From contig CABSMX010000064.1 of the NCBI GenBank assembly GCA_902478945.1, positions 1-12,009 on the forward strand: DNA of 12,009 bases. The letters run 5' to 3'. The DNA is from an uncultured Collinsella sp. (GTDB lineage Bacteria; Actinomycetota; Coriobacteriia; Coriobacteriales; Coriobacteriaceae). Under the pieces are notes generated by a model. It was not told the origin of the DNA, ran no database searches, and saw nothing but the letters and a program-made list of their open reading frames with translations. A program made the translations under genes and the position numbers. Shown piece after piece: positions 1 to 6,796 of the stretch. The first letter of the stretch is position 1. Each line of letters opens with the position of its first letter.

Positions 1-1359
1 GAAAAATGGCCGCAGAAAAAGGTCGACTACCTGCGCCACACCTTCCTGCTCTTTAAGCGCGCCTACCTTCGCGCGGGCGGCGACCACCTGGACATTACGC
101 CCGCCGACGCTATGCTCGTCTACCTCAATGTGTACAACCAGGACCGCCTGCTGGATACGCCGACGGATATCGTCGTAAACCGCCTGTGTAAGATTTGGCG
201 TGAGCTGGTCATTGCCGGCAAAAATAACGAGGACAAGGTCGATCTTGTCGAAGCACCGAGCGTCGATGAGGAAGAGTCACCCGCCAAGTCCACCTCCGGC
301 GTGCTCAACTTCTTTATGGGCAAGACCGTCTATTCGGCGGCCAATCCCCTGCGCATCGCCTTTATCCATGAGTTCCCCTGTGCGACGTCGAGCTGGGACA
401 GCCTGCACGACCAAGGGCGTCAGTATCTCGATGAGCACTTTGGCGGTATCGTGCGCACCGAGGCGTTTGAGGACTGCCACGATCCGGACGTGTTCTACGC
501 CGCCGTGGAAACGGCTGTCAAACATGGAGACAGCGTCATCTTCTCGACCTCGCACCGCCTGATGGAATACACGCTCAGGGCTGCCGTTGAGTATCCCCAG
601 GTTCGGTTCCTCAACTGCTCTATCGGCCTTCCCCATCAAAGCGTCCGTTCGTACTTTGGCAAGATGTACGAGGCCAAGTTCCTCCTGGGCGCCCTTGCCG
701 CCAGCATGGCGGACAATCACCGCATCGGTTACCACGCGTCGGTCTTCGCCTCGGGCGCACTCAGCGAGATCAACGCCTTTGCGATTGGAGCTTCGCTACT
801 CGACCCCCGTGCGCAAATTATCCTGACCTGGGGCGATGTGCCCGCCGGTGGCCTTGCCGAGGCCATGTGCCACGAAGGCGTGAGCGTCATGACCGGCGCC
901 GACATGTCCAAGTCGCTGGAGGACCCCACGGCCTACGGACTCCACCGCCTGATCGATGGCAAGGTCGTCGGCATCGCCATGCCGGTATGGAACTGGCGCC
1001 GATACTACGAGCTTATCGTGCGAAGTCTGCTGCATGGCACCTGGGACGAGACCAGTGACGACAGCCGGGTCCGCGCCGTCAACTACTGGTATGGCATGAG
1101 CTCGGGCGTTATCGACATTCGCTACGCTCCGGGCCTGCCCTATCAGACGCGCAAACTGGTGCAGCTGCTCCGCAATGGCATCGTCGAGGGCTCCATCAAT
1201 CCATTTGGCGGCGAGCTTCACAGCCAAAACGGCGTGGTGCAGATTGAGGGCTTCCCCCCGCTGCCGAGCACGCAAATCGTCGAGATGGACTGGCTGGCAG
1301 ACAACGTGGTGGGTACCATTCCACAGCCCGACGATGAGCCGAAGGTCCGCGCCCTATGA
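1..1359 (+). CDS. BMP/PnrA-like substrate-binding protein, 5' end outside window
   Basis: The reading frame is open from base 1, so the start lies upstream; 452 residues are visible. From about residue 118 (RIAFIHEF) to about 420 it has the pattern of the Bmp/PnrA-like type 1 periplasmic binding fold: a first beta strand with a buried loop, VIFSTS at the end of the next strand, RFLNCS, then YFGKMYEAKFLLGALAA, which is typical of this family. Known members are usually lipoproteins that deliver nucleosides or riboflavin to ABC transporters. Here the domain is preceded by at least 117 residues with a helical look and an acidic linker (VDEEESPAKS), with no signal peptide or lipobox in the visible part. 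The true N-terminus is not seen. The gene ends in an ATGA overlap with the next gene, implying translational coupling. Family call is fairly sure; the ligand is unknown, and a cytoplasmic sensor role is possible. Confidence 0.75.
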   Translation, partial: EKWPQKKVDYLRHTFLLFKRAYLRAGGDHLDITPADAMLVYLNVYNQDRLLDTPTDIVVNRLCKIWRELVIAGKNNEDKVDLVEAPSVDEEESPAKSTSGVLNFFMGKTVYSAANPLRIAFIHEFPCATSSWDSLHDQGRQYLDEHFGGIVRTEAFEDCHDPDVFYAAVETAVKHGDSVIFSTSHRLMEYTLRAAVEYPQVRFLNCSIGLPHQSVRSYFGKMYEAKFLLGALAASMADNHRIGYHASVFASGALSEINAFAIGASLLDPRAQIILTWGDVPAGGLAEAMCHEGVSVMTGADMSKSLEDPTAYGLHRLIDGKVVGIAMPVWNWRRYYELIVRSLLHGTWDETSDDSRVRAVNYWYGMSSGVIDIRYAPGLPYQTRKLVQLLRNGIVEGSINPFGGELHSQNGVVQIEGFPPLPSTQIVEMDWLADNVVGTIPQPDDEPKVRAL

Positions 1360-2066
1360 AAATCCTTGCCATAGCCGATACCGAAGAACGATGCCTTTGG
1401 GAGTGCTTTCGCAAAGAACGCTTTGAGGGTGTCGACCTGATTTTGTCCGCTGGCGATCTGGACCCGGACTATCTTGAGTTTTTGGTCACGGTCATCAACA
1501 AACCGCTCATCTACGTACGCGGCAATCACGATGACCGCTACGCACGTCATGCACCGGGCGGCTGTATCTGTGTCGAAGACACCGTGTACGTGTATCGCGG
1601 CGTCCGCATTGCGGGGCTTGGCGGCTCCATGCGCTACCGAGATGGCGCCAACATGTACACCGAGCGCGAGATGGCCAAGCGCGTGCGCAAGCTGTCTCGT
1701 AAAGTGAGGATGGTCGGTGGCTGCGACATCTTGCTCACCCATGCGCCCGCCGCCGGCGAGGGCGATCTGGACGATCTGCCACATCGAGGATTCAAATGCT
1801 TTAACACAGCGCTCGAGTCCTGGAATCCCGACTACATGGTGCACGGGCATGTGCACCAATGCTATGGTCGCGACTTTCAACGTGAGCGTCAGCACGCATG
1901 CGGGGCAACGATCATCAACGCCTGCGGCTATACGCAGTTTGAGCTGGACGAAGCGCGCTACCCCATCCGTGGCTGGCAGGCAGCCTGGCTCAATTCGCAA
2001 ACCATGCGTCGCGAACTCAAGCGCCACGAGGCTATCGAGTCCTCAACCGCCAGAACACCCTGGTAA
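1356..2066 (+). CDS. Metallophosphoesterase, calcineurin-like family
   Basis: A 236-residue protein with the calcineurin-like phosphoesterase motifs in order: D8-T-E10, GDLD (33-36), GNHDD (56-60), TH (128-129) and GHVH (164-167). These ligate two metal ions in the family. In most members the first motif is D-x-H; here the histidine position is Glu10, which may change the metal preference or lower activity. The size fits the small YfcE-like group of stand-alone phosphodiesterases; no signal peptide or membrane segment is visible, so it is probably cytoplasmic. The ATG overlaps the stop of the preceding gene (ATGA), and a GAAGG lies 10 bases upstream inside that gene, so expression is probably coupled. 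The substrate cannot be read from the sequence. Confidence 0.85.
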   Translation: MKILAIADTEERCLWECFRKERFEGVDLILSAGDLDPDYLEFLVTVINKPLIYVRGNHDDRYARHAPGGCICVEDTVYVYRGVRIAGLGGSMRYRDGANMYTEREMAKRVRKLSRKVRMVGGCDILLTHAPAAGEGDLDDLPHRGFKCFNTALESWNPDYMVHGHVHQCYGRDFQRERQHACGATIINACGYTQFELDEARYPIRGWQAAWLNSQTMRRELKRHEAIESSTARTPW

Positions 2067-2089
2067 CCACCTTTAAGGCTTGACGCTGC

Positions 2090-2190
2090 GCCGGCCCCAA
2101 GCACCCCGTCTCGCCCCTCAAGCCGTCGCTCGCGTACCAAAGTACGCGTCGCTCCTCTTTCGGGGCGACCTGGGGCACTTGGAACCGGCT
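2090..2190. repeat. Long imperfect palindrome in spacer
   Basis: The outer arms 2090-2107 and about 2170-2188 pair with a few mismatches (gccgg...ccaag...cccc against its complement). The core is a perfect 7-bp stem, CGCGTAC (2131-2137) with GTACGCG (2142-2148), around the loop CAAA. The shape is that of an extragenic palindromic element placed after the metallophosphoesterase stop codon. It lacks a T-run, so it is not a normal terminator. The following stretch 2191-2270 shows nothing coding. Confidence 0.5.
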
Positions 2191-2277
2191 CGCTGCGATG
2201 CCATAACATTGACGCCAAAGTGCCAAAACCACCACAAAGGCGCCTGTCCCCTACAGTGGAATTGGAGGCGCGATAGC

Positions 2278-2317
2278 AAGAAACCCGGTCCTGCACGAGA
2301 CAGAACCGGGTTTCTTT
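2278..2317. terminator. Bidirectional Rho-independent terminator
   Basis: A perfect 12-bp stem (2278-2289 with 2305-2316, AAGAAACCCGGT and its complement) around a 15-base loop. The A/T-rich base of the stem gives TTTCTTT on both strands. It sits between the convergent metallophosphoesterase gene and rplA and probably ends both transcripts. It also marks the end of the secE-nusG-rplK-rplA transcript, so rplJL and rpoBC are not part of it. Confidence 0.8.
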
Positions 2318-2352
2318 AGCAATGCTTGCTTTGCTCAGGCAGTAACTAAAAG

Positions 2353-3060
2353 TTACTCAGCCAGGAAGTCGCGCTGGATAGCGGGATCAACCTTGATGCC
2401 AGGGCCCATGGTGGAAGACACGGAGATGGACTTAACGTACTTGCCCTTAGCAGAAGAGGGCTTGACGCGCAGGATCTCGGTGTACAGGGCAGCGTAGTTC
2501 TCGACGAGCTGCTGCTCGGAGAAGGACTTCTTGCCCAGGGGCACGTGGCAGATGCCGTAGCGGTCGGCGCGATACTCAACGCGGCCGGCCTTGAGCTCGG
2601 AGACCATCTTGGCGACGTCCATGGTCACGGTGCCGAGCTTGGGGTTCGGCATGAGGCCACGGGGACCAAGGATCTTACCGATGCGGCCAACCTTGGCCAT
2701 CATGTTCGGCGTAGCGATAGCGGCGTCGAAGTTGATCTCGCCCTTCTGAATCTGGGCGACGAGCTCGTCGGAACCGATGATGTCGGCGCCGGCAGCCTCG
2801 GCCTCGCGGGCCTTCTCGCCCTCGGCGAAGACGGCAACACGAATGGTCTTGCCAGTGCCGTGGGGCAGGGAGATGGAGCCGCGGATGTTCTGGTCGGCCT
2901 TACGAGTATCGACGCCCAGACGGAAGTGGGCCTCGACGGTCTCGTCGAACTTGGCGGTGTCGAGCTCCTTGATGAGCTTGGCAGCCTGAAGGGGGGTGTA
3001 GAGCGTGGCGCGGTCGATCTTCTCGGCAGCGGCGTTATAGCTCTTACCATGCTTAGCCAT
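2353..3060 (-). CDS. rplA: 50S ribosomal protein L1
   Basis: A 235-residue protein matching the length of bacterial L1, with the signature IGKILGPRGLMPNPKLGTVT at about residues 127-146 and the usual two-domain layout. L1 binds 23S rRNA at the L1 stalk, helps release deacylated tRNA, and in many bacteria represses its own operon by binding the mRNA. The start at 3060 (MAKHGKS) is preferred over the ATG at 3066, because AGGAGG at 3069-3074 lies 8 bases from the former and only 2 from the latter. The gene is last in the secE-nusG-rplK-rplA run, 117 bases after rplK, and is followed by the terminator at 2278-2317. Confidence 0.97.
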   Translation of the reverse strand: MAKHGKSYNAAAEKIDRATLYTPLQAAKLIKELDTAKFDETVEAHFRLGVDTRKADQNIRGSISLPHGTGKTIRVAVFAEGEKAREAEAAGADIIGSDELVAQIQKGEINFDAAIATPNMMAKVGRIGKILGPRGLMPNPKLGTVTMDVAKMVSELKAGRVEYRADRYGICHVPLGKKSFSEQQLVENYAALYTEILRVKPSSAKGKYVKSISVSSTMGPGIKVDPAIQRDFLAE

Positions 3061-3084
3061 GTGCATTACCTCCTGTGGTTAAAC

Positions 3085-3159
3085 GGGCGCGAGCCCTCCC
3101 ACATCGTATCGTGTGCCCTATTGCACACATTTAACGGGCGCCCCGGTTGGAGCACCCGT
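3085..3159 (-). promoter_or_regulatory. Hairpin cluster in rplK-rplA spacer
   Basis: Three stem-loops occupy the 117-base gap. The strongest pairs 3149-3159 with 3134-3144 on the transcribed strand: 11 pairs, two of them G-U, with the loop AACC. The second pairs 3111-3116 with 3123-3128 (GTGTGC/GCACAC). The third is a short GGGC/GCCC stem at 3085-3096, just upstream of the rplA ribosome-binding site. None is followed by a T-run. The wobble pairs suggest function as RNA, perhaps in mRNA stability or in setting the L11:L1 ratio; that role is inference. Confidence 0.4.
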
Positions 3160-3177
3160 CGTTACCAAAAGAAATCG

Positions 3178-3606
3178 CTACTCAGCGATGGTGACGCCCA
3201 TGGAACGGGCGGTACCGGCGATGATCTTCTTGGCGGCGTCAATGTCGTTGGCATTGAGGTCCGGCATCTTGATCTCGGCGATCTTGGTGAGCTGCTCCTG
3301 GGAGAGCTGACCAACCTTGTCGGCCTGGGGCTTAGCGGAACCAGACTTGAGGTTCAGCTCCTTCTTGATGAGGTGAGCCGCCGGCGGGGTCTTGGTGATG
3401 AAGGAGAAGGACTTATCCTCGAAGACAGTGATCTCAACGGGGATGATGTCGCCCTTCTTGTCCTGCGTCTCGGCGTTAAAGGCCTGGCAGAACTGCATGA
3501 TGTTCACGCCAGCTGCGCCCAGGGCGGGGCCGACGGGAGGAGCGGGGTTAGCTGCACCAGCAGGAATCTGGAGCTTAATGACGTTGGCAACCTTCTTCTC
3601 AGCCAT
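3178..3606 (-). CDS. rplK: 50S ribosomal protein L11
   Basis: A 142-residue protein, the normal length for L11. The N-terminal domain has the proline-rich PAPPVGPALG (21-30), linked to thiostrepton sensitivity in the family. The C-terminal RNA-binding domain carries IKMPDLNA and AAKKIIAGTARSMGV. L11 shapes the GTPase-associated centre where EF-Tu and EF-G act. The start at 3606 (MAEKKVA) is chosen because AAAGGA (3613-3618) abuts the alternative ATG at 3612 but is 6 bases from this one. It is separated from nusG by 120 bases without a clear terminator, so it is probably co-transcribed with nusG and rplA. Confidence 0.97.
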   Translation of the reverse strand: MAEKKVANVIKLQIPAGAANPAPPVGPALGAAGVNIMQFCQAFNAETQDKKGDIIPVEITVFEDKSFSFITKTPPAAHLIKKELNLKSGSAKPQADKVGQLSQEQLTKIAEIKMPDLNANDIDAAKKIIAGTARSMGVTIAE

Positions 3607-3726
3607 GGTCATTCCTTTCGAATCACGAGTGTGAAGTACTTGCTATATCGTAAGCACGCACGTGTTAGAAGCACTCCTGAGATGAGCAGTCACAGAAGAA
3701 GCACGCTCGCGCGAACGGACGAAAAC

Positions 3727-4263
3727 TTAAGCGATGACAGCGACCTGGTTAAAGTCGAGCTCGACCGGCGTCTCACGGCCAAAGATCATCAGGGTGACCT
3801 TCAGCTTGCCTGCCTCGGTGTTAACCTCGGAGACCTTGCCATCAAAGTCGGTAAGCGGGCCATCAGTGACGCGGACGGACGTGCCGACCTCAATATCAAC
3901 CGAGGTGCGCTTGGGCGAATCGCCCTTACCGGGACGACGAGTCATCTTATTGTACTCGTCGCGGGAAAGCGGAGCGGGCTTGCCATTGCCGCCCAGGAAA
4001 CCAGTGACACCGGGCGTGTTGCGAACACACGTCCACGCATCGTCATCCATCTCCATGCGAACCAGGACATAACCCGGGAAGATCTTGGAATCCTTGGTCT
4101 CGCGCTTGCCGCCCTCTTTGATCTCGGTGACGCGCTCCATAGGAATCTCGATATCAAAGATACGGTCCTGCATGCCCATGGTCTCGATGCGATGCTCGAG
4201 ATCGGACTTAACACGGTTCTCGTATCCAGAGTAAGTGTGAACGACGTACCAACGCTTAGACAT
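3727..4263 (-). CDS. nusG: Transcription termination/antitermination factor NusG
   Basis: A 178-residue protein with the NGN domain at the N-terminus (WYVVHTYSGYENRVK from residue 5, FPGYVLVRM at 62-70) and a C-terminal KOW domain (about 126-178, VRVTDGPLTDFDGKV). NusG binds the RNA polymerase clamp, tunes pausing, and links to Rho or to the ribosome through S10. There is no added domain II. The ATG lies 3 bases after the secE stop, and its GAGGGG Shine-Dalgarno sequence lies inside the last codons of secE, so the two are translationally coupled. Confidence 0.97.
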   Translation of the reverse strand: MSKRWYVVHTYSGYENRVKSDLEHRIETMGMQDRIFDIEIPMERVTEIKEGGKRETKDSKIFPGYVLVRMEMDDDAWTCVRNTPGVTGFLGGNGKPAPLSRDEYNKMTRRPGKGDSPKRTSVDIEVGTSVRVTDGPLTDFDGKVSEVNTEAGKLKVTLMIFGRETPVELDFNQVAVIA

Positions 4264-4266
4264 GGT

Positions 4267-4605
4267 TTAGCCCCTCAATCCAGAGAACAGAGCAAGAGCC
4301 TCGCCAAAGCCAGCATCGAGCAGAGCGATGACGACGCCGACGACGATCAGAGAAGCGCAAACGACGACCGAGTAGTTCACGAGCTCCTTCTTATCGGGCC
4401 ACGTGACACGCTTCATCTCGGACTTCACCGAAGCGAAATACTTCTTGGTGCGGGCGAAGAAACCAGGCTTCTCGTTCTTCTTGGACTTCGCAGCCTTCTC
4501 GTTCTTCTTGGCAACGGCCTTCTTGGCCTCAACCTTGGAGTTGGCGGCAGCGTTGTTGGCAGGTGCCGGCTGCTGAGCCTTCTTCTTGTTCTTCTTGTTG
4601 GCCAT
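4267..4605 (-). CDS. secE: Preprotein translocase subunit SecE
   Basis: A 112-residue protein with a long Lys/Ala-rich N-terminal tail (1-46), the amphipathic segment YFASVKSEMKRVTWPDKKEL that clamps SecY, and one membrane segment at about 77-97 (YSVVVCASLIVVGVVIALL). This single-TM form is usual outside the gamma-proteobacteria, where E. coli SecE has three TMs. SecE is an essential part of the SecYEG channel in the plasma membrane. GGAGGT (4612-4617) lies about 6 bases before the ATG. It stands upstream of nusG, the classical pairing. Confidence 0.95.
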   Translation of the reverse strand: MANKKNKKKAQQPAPANNAAANSKVEAKKAVAKKNEKAAKSKKNEKPGFFARTKKYFASVKSEMKRVTWPDKKELVNYSVVVCASLIVVGVVIALLDAGFGEALALFSGLRG

Positions 4606-4628
4606 TTGGGTTACCTCCGCGCAATGCG

Positions 4629-4658
4629 CTTATACATGAGTAAACCGTAAGCCCCCAA
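4629..4658 (-). promoter_or_regulatory. Possible secE promoter
   Basis: On the minus strand TATAAG (4629-4634) matches the -10 consensus in five of six bases, and TTGGGG (4653-4658) lies 18 bases upstream as a weak -35. The predicted start near 4622 would leave a leader of about 17 bases containing the secE Shine-Dalgarno site. The -35 overlaps the hairpin at 4645-4672, so this could be the point where transcription restarts after the tRNA-Trp unit. Only the -10 is good. Confidence 0.35.
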
Positions 4659-4672
4659 TTGGGAGCTTACGG
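4641..4672 (-). terminator. Hairpin between tRNA-Trp and secE
   Basis: A 12-bp stem (4661-4672 with 4645-4656, one G-U pair on the transcribed strand) closed by an AATT loop and followed on the minus strand by TTTA. This is a plausible weak terminator or processing signal for the rpmG-tRNA-Trp transcript. The short T-run suggests partial read-through into secE. Confidence 0.5.
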
Positions 4673-4681
4673 AATAATGAC

Positions 4682-4757
4682 TGGCACGCCAGGAAGGACT
4701 CGAACCCTCAACACTCGGTTTTGGAGACCGATGCTCTACCAATTGAACTACTGGCGT
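4682..4757 (-). tRNA. tRNA-Trp (CCA)
   Basis: A complete cloverleaf of 76 bases: acceptor ACGCCAG/CTGGCGT, anticodon loop CTCCAAA giving anticodon CCA, T-loop GGTTCGAGTCC, discriminator G, and an encoded CCA end (4682-4684). It lies 13 bases after rpmG and 76 before secE, so it is co-transcribed with protein genes. Confidence 0.96.
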
Positions 4758-4770
4758 ATGTGACTAGAGA

Positions 4771-4920
4771 CTAGCGAGTCTCTTTGTGCAGCGTGTGGTG
4801 ACGGCACCAGGGGCAATACTTCTTGATCTCCATACGATCAGGCATGTTCGACTTGTTCTTGGTGGTCGTATAGTTGCGGCGCTTGCACTCAGTGCACGCA
4901 AGAGTAACTAGAGTACGCAT
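4771..4920 (-). CDS. rpmG: 50S ribosomal protein L33
   Basis: A 49-residue ORF starting MRTLVTLACTECKRRNY and ending HHTLHKETR, the normal size and sequence of L33. Two CxxC pairs (C9/C12 and C36/C39) make the zinc-binding C+ form; loss of these cysteines marks the zinc-free paralogue used under zinc limitation. L33 sits near the E site of the 50S subunit. AAAGG (4931-4935) lies 10 bases upstream of the ATG, with a closer AGGA at 4 bases. It has its own promoter at 4966-4995 and is followed at once by tRNA-Trp. Confidence 0.95.
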   Translation of the reverse strand: MRTLVTLACTECKRRNYTTTKNKSNMPDRMEIKKYCPWCRHHTLHKETR

Positions 4921-4965
4921 TTATCCTGAACCTTTCATTTCCGCCCCGTACGGGCACGAGTTGGT

Positions 4966-4995
4966 ACTTTATCAGCTCTACGTAAGTGCTGTCAA
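4966..4995 (-). promoter_or_regulatory. Promoter of rpmG-tRNA-Trp(-secE)
   Basis: On the minus strand there is a perfect -35 TTGACA (4990-4995), an 18-base spacer, and TAAAGT as -10 (4966-4971, four of six). It lies downstream of the tuf terminator and about 40 bases upstream of the rpmG start, the expected place for a new housekeeping promoter. The stretch from 5000 to 5135 shows no gene or structure. Confidence 0.65.
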
Positions 4996-5135
4996 TGAAA
5001 ACCTCGAATCAATTGGTTCTCGCTGGATCCATTCATATTTGGAACACATCAATGAAGCCAGTGAGATCTAATCGATCCCTCACGCTCGGCTTAAGAGCGA
5101 GCGAAGCGCAATCGTCAGGGAACAAGCCCCGCGTA

Positions 5136-5170
5136 GAAAAGAACCCGGCACCCTATAAGTGCCGGGTTCT
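5136..5170 (-). terminator. Rho-independent terminator of tuf
   Basis: A perfect 12-bp stem, AGAACCCGGCAC (5140-5151) with its complement (5159-5170), around a 7-base loop. It is followed on the minus strand by TTTTC (5139-5135). It lies about 30 bases after the tuf stop and separates tuf from rpmG. Confidence 0.88.
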
Positions 5171-5199
5171 CTCTAAGTCAGCTATATCAAAGAGCTAAT

Positions 5200-6390
5200 T
5201 TACTCAATGATCGTGGAGACGATGCCCGAACCGACGGTGTGGCCACCCTCGCGGATAGCGAAGCGCAGGCCCTCCTCCATAGCGATCGGGTGAATGAGGT
5301 CGCCCTCGATGGTGATGTGGTCACCAGGCATAGCCATCTCGGTGCCCTCGGGCAGCTTGACCGTACCGGTAACGTCGGTGGTACGGAAGTAGAACTGAGG
5401 ACGATAACCATCGAAGAACGGGGTGTGACGGCCGCCCTCCTCCTTGGTCAGAACGTAGATCTCGCCGGTGAACTTGGTGTGCGGGGTAACCGAACCGGGC
5501 TTGCAGAGAACCTGGCCGCGCTCGATGTCCTCGCGCTTGATGCCGCGGAGCAGCAGACCGACGTTGTCGCCAGCCTCGCAGAAGTCCATGGACTTACGGA
5601 ACATCTCGATACCGGTAACGACGGTGTTCTGGGTATCCTTGATGCCGACGATCTCGACGGGCTCGTTGAGCTTGAGCTCACCGCGCTCGACACGGCCGGT
5701 AGCAACGGTACCACGGCCGGAGATGGTCATAACGTCCTCAACGGCCATCAGGAACGGAAGGTCGTTGTTACGAGCAGGCGTCGGGATGTACTCGTCGACG
5801 GCCTTCATGAGCTCGCGAATGGCGTCCATCCACTTGGCGTCGCCCTCGAGAGCGCCCAGAGCGGAACCACGGATGACGGGGATATCGTCGCCGGGGAAAT
5901 CGTACTCGGAGAGGAGCTCACGGGTCTCCATCTCGACGAGGTCGATGAGCTCGTCATCGTCGACCATGTCGCACTTGTTCAGGAAGACGACGATGTAGGG
6001 AACGCCGACCTGACGGGCGAGCAGGATGTGCTCGCGAGTCTGAGCCATGGGGCCGTCGGTAGCGGCGATGACCAGGATAGCGCCGTCCATCTGAGCAGCG
6101 CCGGAGATCATGTTCTTGACGTAGTCAGCGTGGCCCGGGCAGTCAACGTGAGCGTAGTGACGGGCAGCAGTCTCGTACTCAACGTGGGAGACGGAGATCG
6201 TAATGCCGCGCTCGCGCTCCTCGGGAGCCTTGTCGATGTTCTCGAACGCAGTGAAGTCAGCCTTGCAGCCCTCGGTCTCAGAGAGAACCTTGGTGATGGC
6301 GGCGGTCAGCGTGGTCTTGCCGTGGTCGACGTGACCAATGGTGCCGATGTTAACATGCGGCTTAGTGCGCTCAAACTTCTCTTTGGCCAT
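5200..6390 (-). CDS. tuf: Translation elongation factor EF-Tu
   Basis: A full-length 396-residue EF-Tu with all G motifs: GHVDHGKTT (19-27), the switch-I segment RGITI (61-65, Thr64), DCPGH (83-87), NKCD (138-141) and SAL in the following domain, then beta-barrel domains 2 and 3 ending in a typical VGSGIV tail. It carries aminoacyl-tRNA to the ribosome in a GTP-dependent way. The AGGAGG at 6396-6401 is 5 bases from the ATG. It stands downstream of three tRNA genes, an arrangement like E. coli tufB, and not next to fusA. It may be read from the tRNA promoter and from its own extended -10 site at 6434-6442. Confidence 0.99.
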   Translation of the reverse strand: MAKEKFERTKPHVNIGTIGHVDHGKTTLTAAITKVLSETEGCKADFTAFENIDKAPEERERGITISVSHVEYETAARHYAHVDCPGHADYVKNMISGAAQMDGAILVIAATDGPMAQTREHILLARQVGVPYIVVFLNKCDMVDDDELIDLVEMETRELLSEYDFPGDDIPVIRGSALGALEGDAKWMDAIRELMKAVDEYIPTPARNNDLPFLMAVEDVMTISGRGTVATGRVERGELKLNEPVEIVGIKDTQNTVVTGIEMFRKSMDFCEAGDNVGLLLRGIKREDIERGQVLCKPGSVTPHTKFTGEIYVLTKEEGGRHTPFFDGYRPQFYFRTTDVTGTVKLPEGTEMAMPGDHITIEGDLIHPIAMEEGLRFAIREGGHTVGSGIVSTIIE

Positions 6391-6433
6391 AAAGCCCTCC
6401 TCTTAACAGGTCGTCCCCGGACGGGACTTTGCC

Positions 6434-6442
6434 TTTATACCA
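6434..6442 (-). promoter_or_regulatory. Possible extended -10 promoter for tuf
   Basis: The minus strand reads TGGTATAAA, a TGn-extended -10 with five of six consensus bases, about 37 bases before the tuf ribosome-binding site. No good -35 is found 16-18 bases upstream, which extended -10 sites can do without. It would give tuf expression beyond that from the tRNA promoter. Confidence 0.42.
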
Positions 6443-6444
6443 TA

Positions 6445-6475
6445 GTGGCCTCTCAACATACTATTGAGAAGCCAC
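6445..6475 (-). terminator. Hairpin between tRNA-Met and tuf
   Basis: A 12-bp stem (6464-6475 with 6445-6456, one G-U pair in RNA) around the loop TAGTATG. No T-run follows, so it is more likely an RNA processing or attenuation element separating the tRNA precursor from tuf mRNA than a strong terminator. Confidence 0.45.
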
Positions 6476-6486
6476 CGTGTTACCTA

Positions 6487-6563
6487 TGGTAGCGGTGACT
6501 GGATTCGAACCAGTGACGCCACGGGTATGAACCGTGTGCTCTAACCAACTGAGCTACACCGCC
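6487..6563 (-). tRNA. tRNA-Met (CAT), elongator type
   Basis: A 77-base cloverleaf: acceptor GGCGGTG/CACCGCT, D-arm TAGCTCAGTTGGTTAGAGC, anticodon loop TTCATAC with anticodon CAT, T-arm GGTTCGAATCC, discriminator A and encoded CCA. A regular D-arm, and the lack of the C1 mismatch and three G-C anticodon pairs of the initiator, favour elongator Met. A tRNA-Ile2 with modified CAT is less likely given the acceptor stem. G1-U72 is a wobble pair. Confidence 0.9.
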
Positions 6564-6566
6564 GGA

Positions 6567-6642
6567 TGGAGCCTGCAACCAGACTTGAACTGGTGACCTC
6601 TTCGTTACCAACGAAGTGCTCTACCGACTGAGCTATACAGGC
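6567..6642 (-). tRNA. tRNA-Thr (GGT)
   Basis: A 76-base cloverleaf with acceptor GCCTGTA/TGCAGGC, anticodon stem-loop CTTCG-TTGGTAA-CGAAG giving GGT, T-arm GGTTCAAGTCT-like, discriminator T and encoded CCA. Only 3 bases separate it from tRNA-Met, so the two must be cut from one precursor. Confidence 0.95.
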
Positions 6643-6652
6643 ACTTGACGGG

Positions 6653-6734
6653 TGGGAGCTATAGGATTCGAACCTATGTAGGCAGAGCCAACGGGTTTAC
6701 AGCCCGTCCCCATTAACCACTCGGGCAAACTCCC
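6653..6734 (-). tRNA. tRNA-Tyr (GTA)
   Basis: A class II tRNA of 82 bases with a long variable arm, acceptor GGGAGTT/AGCTCCC, and anticodon loop CTGTAAA giving GTA. After discriminator A the DNA reads CCC and not CCA, so the final A must be made by CCA-adding enzyme, unlike its neighbours. It is the first gene of the tRNA-tuf transcript. Confidence 0.95.
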
Positions 6735-6796
6735 AATCGTTCAAGTATCCGCAGGTTCTTTGGTCTTTTGGACCGCCGCCCCCGCGAACGAAAAAG

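Noticed and set aside
3613..3726. Promoter for rplK in the nusG-rplK gap (TATAGC with TTCTAA upstream)
   Set aside because: Both boxes are poor; co-transcription from secE-nusG is simpler.
2545..4650. A 701-codon open frame on the plus strand across rplA, rplK, nusG and secE
   Set aside because: It is antisense to four certain genes. Its Leu/Gly/Asp-rich, low-complexity translation is the usual shadow of GC-biased ribosomal genes, with no ribosome-binding site.
5239..6492. A 417-codon plus-strand frame across tuf
   Set aside because: Antisense shadow of EF-Tu; it runs through the tuf promoter region into the 3' end of tRNA-Met.
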